Shown here: positions 43,844 to 55,484 of the stretch, piece by piece | How the letters are laid out: each line of letters starts with the position of its first letter | Numbering within the stretch: position 1 is the first letter of the stretch | NCBI RefSeq assembly: GCF_963169125.1 | Contig: NC_084796.1 | Location: forward strand, 87,218,888-87,282,887 | Reading direction: 5' to 3' | Length of the DNA: 64,000 nt | Origin: Humulus lupulus | Lineage: Eukaryota; Streptophyta; Magnoliopsida; Rosales; Cannabaceae | The notes under the pieces: generated by a model | What the model was told of the DNA's origin: nothing | The model's database searches: none | What the model saw: only the letters and a program-made list of their open reading frames with translations | Program-made: the position numbers and the translations under genes

Positions 43844-44639
43844 TCTTCTTTTGGTCTTTTACTATGTCTTTCCTTTCATGCCATTGGTAGGGCACATTGT
43901 ACTTGACAATATTTTACATATGACATTTTATGCCTTTATGCTTTTTTGTTATGAGTACTCAGTGTATTGATTGAAATTTTTTATTTCCAATGCTTACTAA
44001 GTATATCAACTCACAACCTTCATTGGTTCAGGTATCAGTATACTCTGAACACATGTATTTCACATGCCATACTAACCTTACCCTTTTATGTTTTTCATGA
44101 TAACAACCATGGTAATGTGAGTAGTATGATACTTCACCTAGTATAATGAACAAAACAGATCAGGTCGACCACCCCATGGGTGATAGGCTGACCGCCCTAT
44201 AAGGGACATGGCTAGGAGTCTCCTCACCAATGCCTTTTTTGGTTTTGTTTTTTGCATTTTCAGAACATATGTTGAACAAATGTCCTAGAAAAACTTGAGC
44301 TTGCTTTGTACTTAAGATCATGTCCTCATTGCTTGTGTATACCCTGATCGATATGTACTATATGCTCCCAAATGATCATGGGTTTAAAAAGCCTTGGTTA
44401 CTTCCTACTTGACCATGCCTTGCTTCTTCGAGCGTTTAGACACATAGTACTATCCTTTTCACCCAATGACGCAAGCAACAAATGCTTGTCCCTCATTGGT
44501 AGTCAGGTGATAGTTTCATACTCAGTAGTAATGATACCTATACACAAATGCAGATTTTTTAGCAAGTGTTGATCACGATATATGTAATCTCTCGTGTACT
44601 CTTTATAATGATTGTAGACAGAAGTGTCTAAGTTGGACC
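43844..44639. other. Spacer of element F, no gene seen
   Basis: The spacer between the plus-strand gene and the tandem array includes one GGTCGACCACCCCATGGG block, like the LTR words. It holds no recognisable domain. Confidence 0.4.
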
Positions 44640-45470
44640 AACCAGGTCTAGACGGTCTAATCAAGCCTGTAACGAGTCTTAGATCAAATTATCGATCAGT
44701 CCCTCAAGGACCAGATTCGATTATGATCCGATGATGGTGACTCGTCTTCGGACCAATCTATTTTTTGATCGTATGGGTCGATAGGTTCCTCAAGAACCAA
44801 GATCGAACGTGATCAAATAATAGCGACTGGTCCTCGGACCAGTCTCTTTTGTTTATCATATGGATCGATAGGTTCCTCAAGAACCAGGATCGAACGCGAT
44901 CAATAAATTTGGCGACATGGTTCTCATGTTTGGATCGTATGGGTCCATAGGCTCCTCAAGAACCAAGATCGAACAGGATCCATAATTTGACGACAAGGTC
45001 TTAGGACCCGTCTCTCTTGTTGATTTTGTGGGTTGATTGGTTCCTCAAGAACCATGATCAAACATGATCAAATAGTTTGGAGATAAGGTTCTAGGACCTG
45101 TCTCTTTTTAGGATCGTATGGGTCGATAGGCTCATCAAGAACCAAGATCGAACATGATCCACTAATTTGGCGACAAGGTCCTTGGACCTGTCTCTCTTTT
45201 GGAACGTATGGGTCAATAGGCTCCTCAAGAACCAAGATCGAACATTATCCATCATAATTTGGCGACAAGGTCCTCAGACCTGTCTCTCTTTTGGATCATA
45301 TGGGTCGATAGGCTCCTCAAGAACCAAGATCTAACATGATCCATAATTTGGCGACAAAGTCCTAGGACCAGTCTCTTTTTTGGATCATATGGGTCGATAG
45401 GTCCTTCAAGGACCAGAATCGAACATGATCTGATGGGGTTGACAGGTCTAAAATGACCAATCCCTCATTG
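44640..45470. repeat. 88-bp tandem repeat downstream of pol in element F
   Basis: Eight to nine units with a period of 79-94 bases (usually near 88) contain TCAAGAACCAAGATCGAACA, TTTGGCGACAAGGTCCT and GGATCGTATGGGTCGATAGG. It lies just after the end of pol on the element strand. Tandem repeats in this place are known in Tat/Ogre elements and can seed satellite DNA. Confidence 0.85.
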
Positions 45471-45555
45471 AAAGAAATTTAATGAATTAAGTGAAACTTA
45501 AGAAATTAAATTCATTCATTCATTGAAGCACAATGGTTGTTACATAGATAATTCA

Positions 45556-46110
45556 AAATGCCTCGTGCTCGGCTATGCTTCTTTCTGCCAAGTATTCGAT
45601 GGGAACGACATTCAGGGTGTCCGCGTCTTTGGTACTGGCAAGCTTGGCTAAGGCATCAACATTGGCATTCTGCTCCCTTGGGACTTATGTAATCGAGTAT
45701 CTCTTGAACTGAACAAGTCCTTCACCTTGTTTAGGTGCTGCACCATCCTAAGTCCCTTGGCTTGATACTCCTCCAATACCTGGTACACCACTAGCTAGGA
45801 ATCACTGAATATCTCCAAGGACTGTGCATGCACATCCCGAGACAAGCGTAATCCTGCTAATAATGCCTCGTACTCAGCCTTGTTGTTTGAAGCGTTGAAT
45901 CCAAATCTGAGAGCACAATGGATTCGGTGATTCTCCAAAGTGATCAGTATGATTCCTACGCCTGAGTTGTGTTCATTTGATGCTCCATCAACATATAGCT
46001 TTCATACGGAAGTATCTTCTTCCTTCTCGGGATCTCCATTCTCCGATTGGTAGGTAGAGTCTTGAAGGTTGGTGCCTTCGACTATAAAGTCTACCAATGA
46101 CTGTCCTTTT
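45556..46110 (-). pseudogene. Archaeal-type RNase H of element F; pol ends here
   Basis: The minus strand reads KLYVDGASNEHNSGVGIILI (first Asp kept), ALRFGFNASNNKAEYEALLA (Glu), IFSDS then a stop then LVVYQVLEEYQ, and in a shifted frame DALAKLASTKDADTLNV, ending with SIAEHEAF and a stop near 45556. In element B the chain runs on into integrase. Here it passes into non-coding DNA and the 88-bp array, so integrase is missing. Confidence 0.75.
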
Positions 46111-47590
46111 ATCGCCATCCTCGAATGATAAGTGATATCAAACTGTCCTAATTCCACTGCCAACTTGAGTAATCATCCTGAGCCCTCTAGTTTCTGAAGA
46201 ACTTATCTCAGCGGTTGATCGGTTAGGACTCAGATCGAGCGAGCTTGGAAGTATGGACGCAGCTTTTGAGAGGCGATTACTAAATAGTAGGCTAGCTTTT
46301 CAAGAGGGGGATACCTAGACTCCGCACCTACTAGCCTTTTACTGATATAGTACACAAGGTATTGTACCGTGTTCTCTTCTTTTACCAAAGCAGCACTGAT
46401 TACTTGCTCAGTGATTGCCAAATAGATTAATATTACTTCACCGTATATTGGCTTCGCTAGGAAGGGAGGTTGAGCGAGATGCTCCTTCAAGGCTTGGAAA
46501 GCTTCCTCACATTCCTCGATCCATTGGATCTTCTTGCTGCCCCTTAGTAAGTTAAAGAAAGGGACACACTTGTTCGTAGACTTTGATATGAACCTACTGA
46601 GGGCAACTACTCTCCCTATTAAGCTTTGCACTTCTTTTATTGTGGTAGGTGACTTCATGTCGATCAATTCTATGATCTTCTCGGGGTTAGCCTTGATTCC
46701 ACGTGAATTGACTATGTATCCAAGAAACTTGCCAGAACCAACTCCAAACGAGCACTTGAGAGAGTTTAACTTCATGCTATACTTTCTAAGTATTGCAAAG
46801 CATTCCTCCAAGTCTCGAACATGCCCTCCAACTTCTTTAGACTTGACCAACATGTCATCAACATATACCTCCATATTTTTGTCGATCAAGTCTCGGAACA
46901 TGCCATTCACTAAACGCTGGTAGGTGGCTCCCACGTTCTTCAAGCCGAACGACATCACCTTATAACAGTACAATCCCTTGTCTGTCTGGACTGGTATGTT
47001 CCTTGTCAGGAGGGTGCATACTTATTTGATGATACCTAGAATACTCATCCATGAATGAGAGTATTTCATGTCTTGCTATTTCATGTCTTGCTGTTGCATC
47101 GACTAGTTGGTCTATTCTGGGTAGTGGGAAGCAGTTTTTGGGGCAGACCTTGTTCAGATCTGTGAAGTCCACGCATGTTCTCCATTTCCCGTTTGGCTTT
47201 GGGACCAGCACGAGGTTTGATACCCAATCTGAGTAGTAGGCCTCTCTTATAAATTTTTTTTCCTTGAGCCACTCAACCTCCTCCTTTAGGGCTTGAGATC
47301 GGTATTTGTCAAGCAGTCTCCTCTTTTGTGCACTAGTGGGTAGTTCTTGTCCACATTGAGGACATGGCTTATCACAAATGGAGAAATTCCAACCATGTTT
47401 TTATGTGACCAGGCATAGATGTCCTGGTTCTTCTTCAAAAATTCTACCAACCGTGCCTTAATTTCCACCTTTAGGTCCTTCTCGACTTTAATTACTCTAG
47501 TCGGGTCCTCCTCATCTAGTAAGACTTCGTCAAGATCTTCGAATGGTCCTACCCCCATGACGTCATCCCAAAAGAGAGGATCGATGTCAT
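46111..47590 (-). pseudogene. Reverse transcriptase and RNase H of element F (broken)
   Basis: Minus-strand frames give the lead-in (VEFLKKNQDIYAWSHKNMVG, 47558-47286), fingers (VPKPNGKWRTCVDFTDLNKV), a tandem duplication of five codons (ARHEIARHEI), then the palm with the intact active site YVDD (MEVYVDDMLVKS) and connection (YIVNSRGIKANPEKIIEL). RNase H with YYISKRLVGAESRYPPLEKL runs to 46230 and beyond. At least two frame shifts (near 47290 and 46970) and later stops break it. The 46973-46230 part is still open for 247 codons. Confidence 0.85.
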
Positions 47591-47858
47591 TTCCCTCACT
47601 TTGGGAAACTTTCTATAATAACAAATCTTCATTAAAAGGAGCCCTCGGCTCCAGTATAGTGTTTCTTTCAACATCAACTTCCATGTTGACAACCTCATCG
47701 GTTCCTTCCTTTTCATCACAGCAGGCTACTACCATGTTGTTTACGCATGGTCCTTTCTTTGCCTTGACCACTGATGCATTATAGCATTCTCGTGCCTCCC
47801 TTTAGTTACCATGTACGCATCCTTGCCTTGTGCTTGTGGGGAACTTCAAAGATAGATG

Positions 47859-48430
47859 TCAGATAGATACTGTTGCATGTAACGCCAGTTGGAGGGGTCT
47901 CCCAAGCACTACATTGTAAGCTGATGAGAAATCTACTACCACGAACTCTGTCATCACAGTCTCATGCCTGGGGGCATCCCCCACCATGACCGGCAGTCTG
48001 ATAGTTCTTGCTGGTGCTAAGCATTCTCCCGTGAACCCATATATCACTTGGGAACACAGTGTCAGGTCCTTAACTGTGAGCTTCATCTTCTCAAGGGATG
48101 TTTTGTAGATGATATCTACCGAGCTTCCCGTATCCACCAAACATCTCTTCACTCGGGCATTAGCGATTTGAATGGTAAGGACCGGAGGGTCATTGTGGGG
48201 GTACCTCACATGCTTGGCATCATCCTTCGTAAAAGTGAGAGTTTCACTTTCATGCTTTTGATTCTTTGGAGACCACTCCTCGACCGCCATGCACTGCGAA
48301 GACTCCTCTACCTCATGTCTTAGGGTCCTTGCATATCGTTCATGAGCATTGGTACTATTTCCTGCTATGTGGGCCCCCCACATATGGTATCTAGTGTGAA
48401 GTCTACGGCCGTTGGATCCAGTGGTGGACT
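47859..48430 (-). pseudogene. Aspartic protease of element F
   Basis: The open minus-strand frame (48383-47859, 174 codons) holds FTKDDAKHVRYPHNDPPVLT, KRCLVDTGSSVDIIYKTSLE with the DTGS motif, CSQVIYGFTGECLAPARTI and VVVDFSSAYNVVLGRP. The end is lost after HATVSI, and the part between protease and RT is read in other frames. It would process the Gag-Pol chain. Confidence 0.8.
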
Positions 48431-48489
48431 CTTGTGCCTTCAGAATTATGGATTCCTGCTCGGGGCTTCGGTCTTGACTTGGTACCTTG

Positions 48490-50339
48490 AGAGTTTTCCT
48501 GATCGGAGAAGAAACTCTATCTCATCCTTCAATTTTTTGCACTCGTTTGTGTCGTGCCCATAATCATTATGGAAACAACAAACTTATTCTTGTCTCTCTT
48601 TCCTTCCAAGCACAAGGGTGGTGGCTTTTGGAATGGTACCTCCTAATATGTTGTAAAGTAAATCTCAGCCCTTGATGTAGTCAGGATGGTATAATTGGTG
48701 GACCTGGGCTGTAGGGCTGATGCTTAGGCTGTTTGTTGGCTGGTGCTGACTTAGCATTCTTTTCTCCACCCTGCTCGACCCCTGAGGTATTCCTCTTCTT
48801 ACCGTTGCCCCCATTGCCGCCCTGAGGTTTTGTGCCGTTCTTATCTGCCTTGACAGTGGTCAGATGGTTTATGCCTTTTTCTTCCTTCATGATAGCGTCA
48901 TCTAGCTTCATGTATTTGTTTTCTTGGTCAAGGAACTCCTACAAGGTGTTGATGGGGTTCCTGTGTATGCTATCCCACAAGGGACTATGATAAATTATTC
49001 CTACCAAGATGGCAACGAACTTCCCTTCATCTACTACTGTGGACGCTCGGTTTGCCTCTCTGATGAATCTTTGGATGTAGTCCTTCAGGGATTCATCCTT
49101 CCCTTGCTTGATGTCAACTAGTTGATTGGCATAAACTGGTTGAATCCGTCCGGCACTGAAGAATTTGCGAAATTCCTTCCTGAACTGCTCCCAAGAAGTG
49201 ATGGATCCAAGTTTGAATTTCCAATACCATTCCTGAGCTGAGTCAGAGAGAGTGGTAGGGAATACTCTGCACCTATAATCATGCTCCACACCAAGTAACT
49301 CCATCTGATCCTCAAACTTTCCAATGTATCGTACTGGGTCCTCCTTCCCATTTTATGTTGGGAGTTTTGGGGTCTTGTATTTCGGTGGTGGTTGAGAAAC
49401 TTGGATATTAGCATTGAAGGGACTCCCACTTCTATGAGTCAACTCGATATTGGAAGGTTTCTTTGTCAGACCCAAGATAGCCATGACGAGTGCATCTATT
49501 TGAGCCTGCACTACCGGTGGGGTAGATGTCCCTGGTACCCCCTCCTAAGCGTTGGTCTTCCTGTTGATGACCTCCCTCAGATCCTAAGGTTGTGCATCTT
49601 TCCTGAGCCTATCGAACACAATATTGGTGTTGTTCCGTCTAGCCTTTGTCAGTGTGACCCTGCCCCAGAGCCTCTCCTCGTACATGACTTTGAGACTTTG
49701 AGCTGCCATTTCCATTCCTGTCATGCCTCTCAAATGTTTGAACCTCATCTCTTGCGTTGTTTCGCATGTCCCCATAGGAGGGGGCCTTCGGGTTGGTAAC
49801 ACTCTTACTCCGAGATGAAGTGTTATTCTTCTTAGTCATGGAGGAGGCAGTCTTGGACTATGCCTCTTCATCCTGTCTCTGGGAAAGTGGCTCTAAGAGA
49901 GTCCTTGGGGTTTGACTCCTCCCCTGGGACTCCCTGTTAGTGCTATCTCGCATCTTGCTGCTTTGGCCTAAGCCTCCCTCTCCGCTTGAGCAGCAGCATT
50001 AGCGTTAGCTCAGGCTAATTAGGTAGCCACCTCAAGGGCCACAGCAGCCTCCTGGTGCCTCCAGCCAGCTTCCTGCTCCCTCTGGATCATCCTTTGGACC
50101 TGCTCATCTATCTCCCGTCATTGTCATTCCATAGCCGCCCTCTAGGGGGCAATTTCTGCAGCGAAGGCCTCTTGCCTCGCCAGTAATTGCACCATCTCCT
50201 CCTGGTGAGCATTCGGTGGATCTTCTGCATAAGGTTGGTCTCCAACCTCCACCTGAGGTTCGTTAACGAGATCGATGGGATCTTGAGTGGTGGAATCCCT
50301 GGGAGTCGTCTTCTTTGTCTAACTGGATTTTGGAGGCAT
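48490..50339 (-). pseudogene. Gag of element F (broken)
   Basis: The likely start is the ATG at 50339, giving MPPKSS followed by a stop, then an acidic N-terminal part with a Glu/Gln/Ala-rich coiled coil and several stops to about 49900. The capsid region at 49304-48939 has HDYRCRVFPTTLSDSAQEWY, WKFKLGSITSWEQFRKEFRK and VYANQLVDIKQGKDESLKDY. A Lys/Gly/Asn-rich part follows (48911-48681), then the zinc knuckle CCFHNDYGHDTNEC (CX2HX4HX4C) near 48540-48590. The gene is cut by many stops. Confidence 0.8.
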
Positions 50340-50379
50340 CGTAAAACTGATGAAAGTGTGTTTTCTTGTTTTCTCACTC

Positions 50380-50397
50380 TCAATGAAAGCACCAAAA
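50380..50397 (-). other. Primer binding site of element F
   Basis: The minus strand next to the right LTR reads ATTTTGGTGCTTTCATTGAG, the same site as in element B (TTTCGTTG there). Confidence 0.6.
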
Positions 50398-51295
50398 TGT
50401 TAACCTGTGAAATTGGCCAACGGTCATATGTACAATATACGAAACCTTTTGAATGAAAAGATTATGAAATACAACAGAGTACAAATATCTTAAACAAACA
50501 CACAGGAATTTATAGTGGTTCAGCCCTGTTCTAATGAACAGTAATAACCTAATTCACTTAGTCTTTAGTATTGAATCACTTGATTGACAATTAAAAATAC
50601 AAACTGAAGAGTTCACTCGTCAAAAAGATCTATCCCAAAAATTCCAGAAAAAGAGATCCTTCAAACAAAGCCCTGGGTCCTTTATTTATAATACTCAGGG
50701 GTTGTTGCATGATCAGTAAGAGTAGGGATCATGGTTTGGTACACGATCATTGGGAGTGGAGATATGTGTCCAACTTCCCATGATTATGAGATCGTGGGTC
50801 TTCCCGTTATCTTTTATGGATCATGGTTGATAATGAACGATTGAGACCCTCAAGAAAACGCTAAGTCTTGATTGGTCTATGAGACTTAGGTGCTAGGCTC
50901 AACACCCTTTTAGAGCTTGGGTGCTAGGCCCGTTTATCCTCTGAGTACTAGGCCTGTTGATCTGCTGAGTGCTAGGCATGTTGATCTTAGTTTGAACGAG
51001 TGTGAGTTTTACCCAGTGAAGTGTCTTTGGGAGTGTAGGCCGACCACCCTATGAAGGATAGGGCGGGCCGACCACCCCAAGGGGTTCTTGGGCATGCTTA
51101 GGTCGACCACCCCTAGGGGTTGGGGTCAGGCCAACCACCCCTAGGGGGTTTAGGCTTGGTTTACTTTCTATGGTCCTGGACCTATCTTTTTTGCTCATCA
51201 GTTTTTTTTCAATACTTCATCATTTTTCCCTGATTTGTGATGCCACGTGTCACTTTTTATTCACCACGTCATCTCTGGATTTTTTGGGGATAACA
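50398..51295 (-). repeat. 5' LTR of element F
   Basis: On the plus strand it starts TGTTAACCTGTGAAATTGG and ends TTGGGGATAACA. It is followed by ATTAT (51296-51300), the right target duplication. It is shorter than the left LTR because it has fewer GTGCTAGGCCT units. A minus-strand TATA box lies at 50681-50690. Confidence 0.9.
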
Positions 51296-51300
51296 ATTAT

Positions 51301-51639
51301 TAAATATGTAGTCTTATATTAAATATTATTATAATAAAGATATTTTCTAATATTTGAATTTTTATTAATATAACTAATAATATCTATTTTTAATTAGTTT
51401 TAAAAGCATATTTCGTTAAATATTTAGAATATTCCGTTAAAGTTAAAAAAAATCGTTAAAAACAAGAATTTCCATTTTCTACACACTTTTCATGTAAAGA
51501 GATGAAGATAGTAAAATAATAATCATAAAATGTAGATGAATATATATTGAACTTTACTTTTATAATTTTTTTTATGATGGTTTCGCTGTTAAAGTTTTGA
51601 TGTTATGTTTTTATGTTTCACTATAATGTTTTAAAAAAT
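51301..51639. other. AT-rich repeat remainder and spacer
   Basis: The first 90 bases continue the AT-rich array from 29680-29966. The rest is A/T-rich with no gene. Confidence 0.5.
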
Positions 51640-51820
51640 GGGTATTTGCAGCATAAATACATTATGTTTTCGAGTTTACTTATATACATAATCTATTTTT
51701 TCGATGGCAAAAATGTCGAACGTTACATTTTGGATTTTTGCGGCATAAATACCACATGTTTTCTGTTTTATACACTTATATACCACATCTTTTTTTCGAC
51801 GGATTAAATACCAAACATTT
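51640..51820. repeat. Candidate left terminal repeat of the MULE
   Basis: Two head-to-tail copies of about 92 bases start GGGTATTTGCAGCATAAATAC (51640) and GGATTTTTGCGGCATAAATA (51732). Both contain a CATGTTTTC/TATGTTTTC word and a TTATATAC word. TTTGC[AG]GCATAAATAC words are familiar from ends of plant MULEs. Confidence 0.45.
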
Positions 51821-51965
51821 TGATTTGGCCAATTCCATCACTACCACTCTGTTAACTGGGAAAAAAAGACACGTGTACGACTCTGAATAAATCCCATTTA
51901 TTTTTGTCAAAAACTTATAAAACAAAATTAAAAAAATAAAAAACCCAAAACCCATAAAACTGAAA

Positions 51966-52160
51966 CCCATTCCTTCAAAAACAGTTTACCCAAAAACCAA
52001 ACACTCAAATTCTCCCTCTCTCTCTTTGGGTCAACACCAGGGGACACAAACCATTTTTGAACTAAAACCCATTCCTTCAAAAATAGAAACCCCAAAAATC
52101 AAACACTCAAATTCTCCCTCTCTCTCTCTCTATTCGGGTCAACACCAGGGGACACACAAG
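51966..52160. repeat. Tandem duplication of about 100 bp in the MULE leader
   Basis: Two copies run from CCCATTCCTTCAAAAA through CTCAAATTCTCCCTCTCTCT to GGGTCAACACCAGGGGACAC. They differ by a few bases and by the length of a CT run. Confidence 0.7.
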
Positions 52161-52654
52161 GGGTGTTCGACATCTTACCAGAGGAAGACGAAGATGAAGC
52201 AAACCCTGAGGAAGACGGACCAAACTAGATGAAGGGGAAGAGTCACCAATGCATATCCGGCGCCTTCCTTGGGAGGAACCCCCTTAGTACAGTAAGTTAG
52301 TTTTCTCTTTGTTATATATGTGATGAAATGGTTTTTGTTGCTTTTTATGGGGTTTAGTCTGTAAAGTGTTTGGTGTGGGTGAGTTTTATTTTTAGTTTGA
52401 TGTATTATTAATTTGGTGTGGGGTACTGGTTTTTGGAAGTATGTGTAGGTTGACATGTGCATTGACTGTGATGGTCTCTATTTGGAATATTTTTTACTGA
52501 GTAAAAGGGAAAAGAAAGTGTTATTGTAATGCTTTGGGACGTGGGATTTTGTCACTGTTAGGCTAAAATAATGCATTTTTTACTTAGGCTAAAACAGAGC
52601 ATTGTGGTGGGGTTTTTTCATTTCTCTGATCATTGTCATACTTCTTAGAGGCTC
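52161..52654 (+). other. MULE leader with a candidate 5' splice site
   Basis: A short ATG frame (from 52229, MKGKSHQCISGAFLGRN) reaches a good 5' splice signal ACA/GTAAGTT at 52292. The matching acceptor may be at 62997, which would put the chromovirus in this intron. The phases of the short frame and the downstream exon do not fit, so this exon may be untranslated. The last bases GGCTC (52650-52654) are the chromovirus's left target duplication. Confidence 0.4.
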
Positions 52655-55080
52655 TGTAACAACCCAAAATCACTAATAAGGTTTAAGGGCCTGGATTAGT
52701 GTGCTGGGAGGGCACGATTGGTTTATGTGTAAATTAAGTAGTTTAATGCATGATTATGTGACAAGCATGCTTGTATGGTTATATGAATGTATATGTGAGA
52801 TGCATGTCTACGAGTATTAGTATGCATGTAGGCCCCGTTTAGCTTAAAGGGGTATATGTGTAATTTTAGCCCGTTGAGGGCATAAATGTGATTATATGTT
52901 ATAATTGTGAGGACCACATTATTATGTGGGTAAATCTGCAGCATGCGACTTGAGGCGATCCTAGGGAGCTAGTTAGCGGGAAAGTCACAACGGGACCTAA
53001 TACTTGACTTGGGGCAAGTCGAAGGGTATTTCGGGTATTAGATGGTTATTTGGGTTATCGGGTTATGGAAATAAATAATTGGAGATATATTTGAGGTTAG
53101 GAAGCTTAGGTGGGAATATTGGAAATTTTACCATTTTGCCCTCGGGGACGCTTTCGGTACCCCGAGCCCTCGGGATTAACTTAATTGCTTAAGGATAGAT
53201 AGACAAAACATAGAAAGTGGTGGAAACATCAAGAACCGACCCTTCTCTCTTCCTATTTTTCTCTCTCAAGGAAAACTACAGAAAAACTAAGGGAAACCAC
53301 AAGGAACCAAGAAGAACTTGGCTGGAATTCAGTGAATTGAGTAGAGATTTTGGAAGATTAACTCAGTAGAAGTTAAGGAAACTAACCAGGAACATAGGTA
53401 AGCATTGAATTACATTTTTGATCAATTGATTATGTAGTTTTGGGGTTGGATTCTAAGAGTTCTTAGGTTATTAACTTCAAGGTTGAATTAAGACAGAAAG
53501 CTTGGGTGTTAGCTCAGTAATTGTTTGGAGGATTGATTCTTCAGTGAAGGTAAGCTCCAATTTATGATATAATGTTTGGATTCTGGGTTTTTTTGACTGG
53601 TTTTTGTGTTCTTGAGTGTGTGGGTTTCAGAAATTAAAGTGGTGTTTTGGTGAGTTTTTAGATTAGGTTTATGATGGCTTATGCTTCTGAAATCATACAA
53701 GTATGTTTGTGATAATTGGAGTATGTTATTGGGATGGTTATGGGTGGGTTTTGAGTGAGGTTTGGGTGTTAAAAATGGTGATTTTTCTGGGTTTGAAGGG
53801 GTCGGGTCGCGGCATAGTTCTTGGTGTGTCGCGGCCCTCTGAAGCAGATGGGTACTGGAGATGGAGGGCGGGCCGCGGCATGGGGTATGTAGTGCCGCGG
53901 CTCGTGTCAATTTTTGGGCGAGGCTGAGCCTCTGGTTGGGGCCATGCCGCGGCATAGGGAGCTTAAGCCGCAGCCCTTAAGGACATTTGTGGCCTTTTGG
54001 AGTTTTTAAGCACGGGAACATAACCTAGGGTGCTCGGAATCAATTCTACTACCGTGTTTGGTGGAATTCGATGTCCCGGTGGCTAGAACCTTATCCAGAA
54101 AGCTTTTTACAATTATTAATGGTATCCCTTATCTTGGTTGTGACTAGCTATAAGCTAGGGGCTCGGGAAACGGATCGTGCTCAAGGGACATCTCTCGTAA
54201 TCAGTACATTTGGAAATTAAAGGTAAGAAAATTGCACCCGGTTGTGAATTTATAATGGGACTAAGGGTTCCCTGTTTTGTACGCTTTATAAAGGATGGTA
54301 TTATGCCATATGAATAACAATCAAATGGCCTAAGAGTGCCGGAGTTTACACTGGTGCACAAGGCGCGGCTCAGCCACTGGTAGCTGAGGACAACTTATTA
54401 TTCACTGGGCTCGGTTTAAGCGGACCGGAGTCAATGGGGTTCAACAGAGGGTGCGACCTAAGGGCGTCGACCCTTATTATCATTTGATTTGATTATTATT
54501 ATTATTGGTTGATGGATTTGTCATGCTAAATAGCTGAGTGTTGGTTTGTTAATTTTCTGGTTATGTTTATGAGCTATGTGATTAATGTGGTATGCTAAGT
54601 GTAAGAACATGCCTTAAGAGTTATCTAGTTGTTATCATTATTTGTGATAAGATGTCATGTTTTCTTGCTGGGCCTTGGCTCACGGGTTCTACGTGGTGCA
54701 AGTAAAGGCAAGGGTAAGCTTGGTTAGCCCTGAATCGGAGAGCTCTGAAGGCGGAATGTACATGATCAGCTGCTCGGTCACCACAGTTGAGGAGGAGACA
54801 GGAACAGGAGGGCCATAAATATATGTTTTGCTCTTAGAGTGGCTAGTGGTTGTTTGTACACTAGAAATTTCGTAAACTGACTTTCAAACACTGTTTCTTC
54901 TGGGATCCCTTGTAAAAAATGTTTAGTTATATAAAATGTATCTTTTGTGAGCAAAACCTTTTAACCCTAATTCATTAATGGTTTCAGTGACATGTTTTTT
55001 TTAACTAAATGACTTGATTAGCAAGTCATGTACCTTTATAAATACAAAGTGTAGCGGTCTTGGCTATCCAGGGCGTTACA
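52655..55080 (+). repeat. 5' LTR of the chromovirus
   Basis: It starts TGTAACAACCCAAAATC and ends CCAGGGCGTTACA, 2426 bases. GC-rich words with GCCGCGGC lie near 53810-53970, as in solo LTR Y on the other strand, so the two families are related. Open frames inside are not genes. Confidence 0.9.
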
Positions 55081-55083
55081 ACT

Positions 55084-55095
55084 TGGTATCAAAAC
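55084..55095 (+). other. Primer binding site, tRNA-iMet type
   Basis: TGGTATCAAAAC follows the LTR end by three bases. The usual site is TGGTATCAGAGC, so two G-to-A changes are present. Confidence 0.75.
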
Positions 55096-55484
55096 ATCCT
55101 AGGTTTAAGGGTTCCTGAAGACCAGCTGGACATGTACATTCACTGCTAGAGACAAGCTTGATTCAGGTTTTGGTAATGTGTATATGTGCTTATATGTTCG
55201 TGTGCTTGGAAAGAATTACGAATGTTGCTATCTGCTGGATTAATAGGAAGCATGAGATACTGATAGGGCCTGGCCCTTGACTACTGTGTGATAATAATGA
55301 GGCATGCTTATTAGCATTGTTGTGCATGTAAATGAATATCTGAATGATTGACTACAAATTGTGTTTATATGGGTGAATGTATGGATGAATTCCTATATCT
55401 TGATTGTTTGTAATTGATTATGTTCCATTGGTGTCATCATGGTCTAATTTTCGAGTCGTTGATTGCAGATTGACTTGGATAGCT

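Larger units (their letters stand above)
29967..51295 (-). mobile_element. Large Tat-lineage retrotransposon F, 21 kb with nested insertions, no integrase
   Basis: LTRs at 29967-30941 and 50398-51295 are flanked by a perfect 5-bp duplication ATTAT. PBS and polypurine positions set the direction as minus. On the minus strand it carries gag, zinc knuckle, protease, RT, gypsy RNase H and archaeal-type RNase H. The frame then ends near 45556 with no integrase. The left half holds tandem repeats and a plus-strand Transposase_28-like gene. Solo LTR X and a gag-only Copia element (with solo LTR Y inside) are nested in that gene. Without the nested elements it is about 12.7 kb. Confidence 0.9.

Noticed and set aside
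44640..45470. Possible CRISPR-like repeat array
   Set aside because: This is a eukaryotic retrotransposon context. The units are contiguous and diverged, without unique spacers.
53509..53955. Minus-strand frame of 148 codons in the chromovirus LTR
   Set aside because: It lies fully in an LTR, and the matching frame in the other LTR is broken. It is therefore not a gene.
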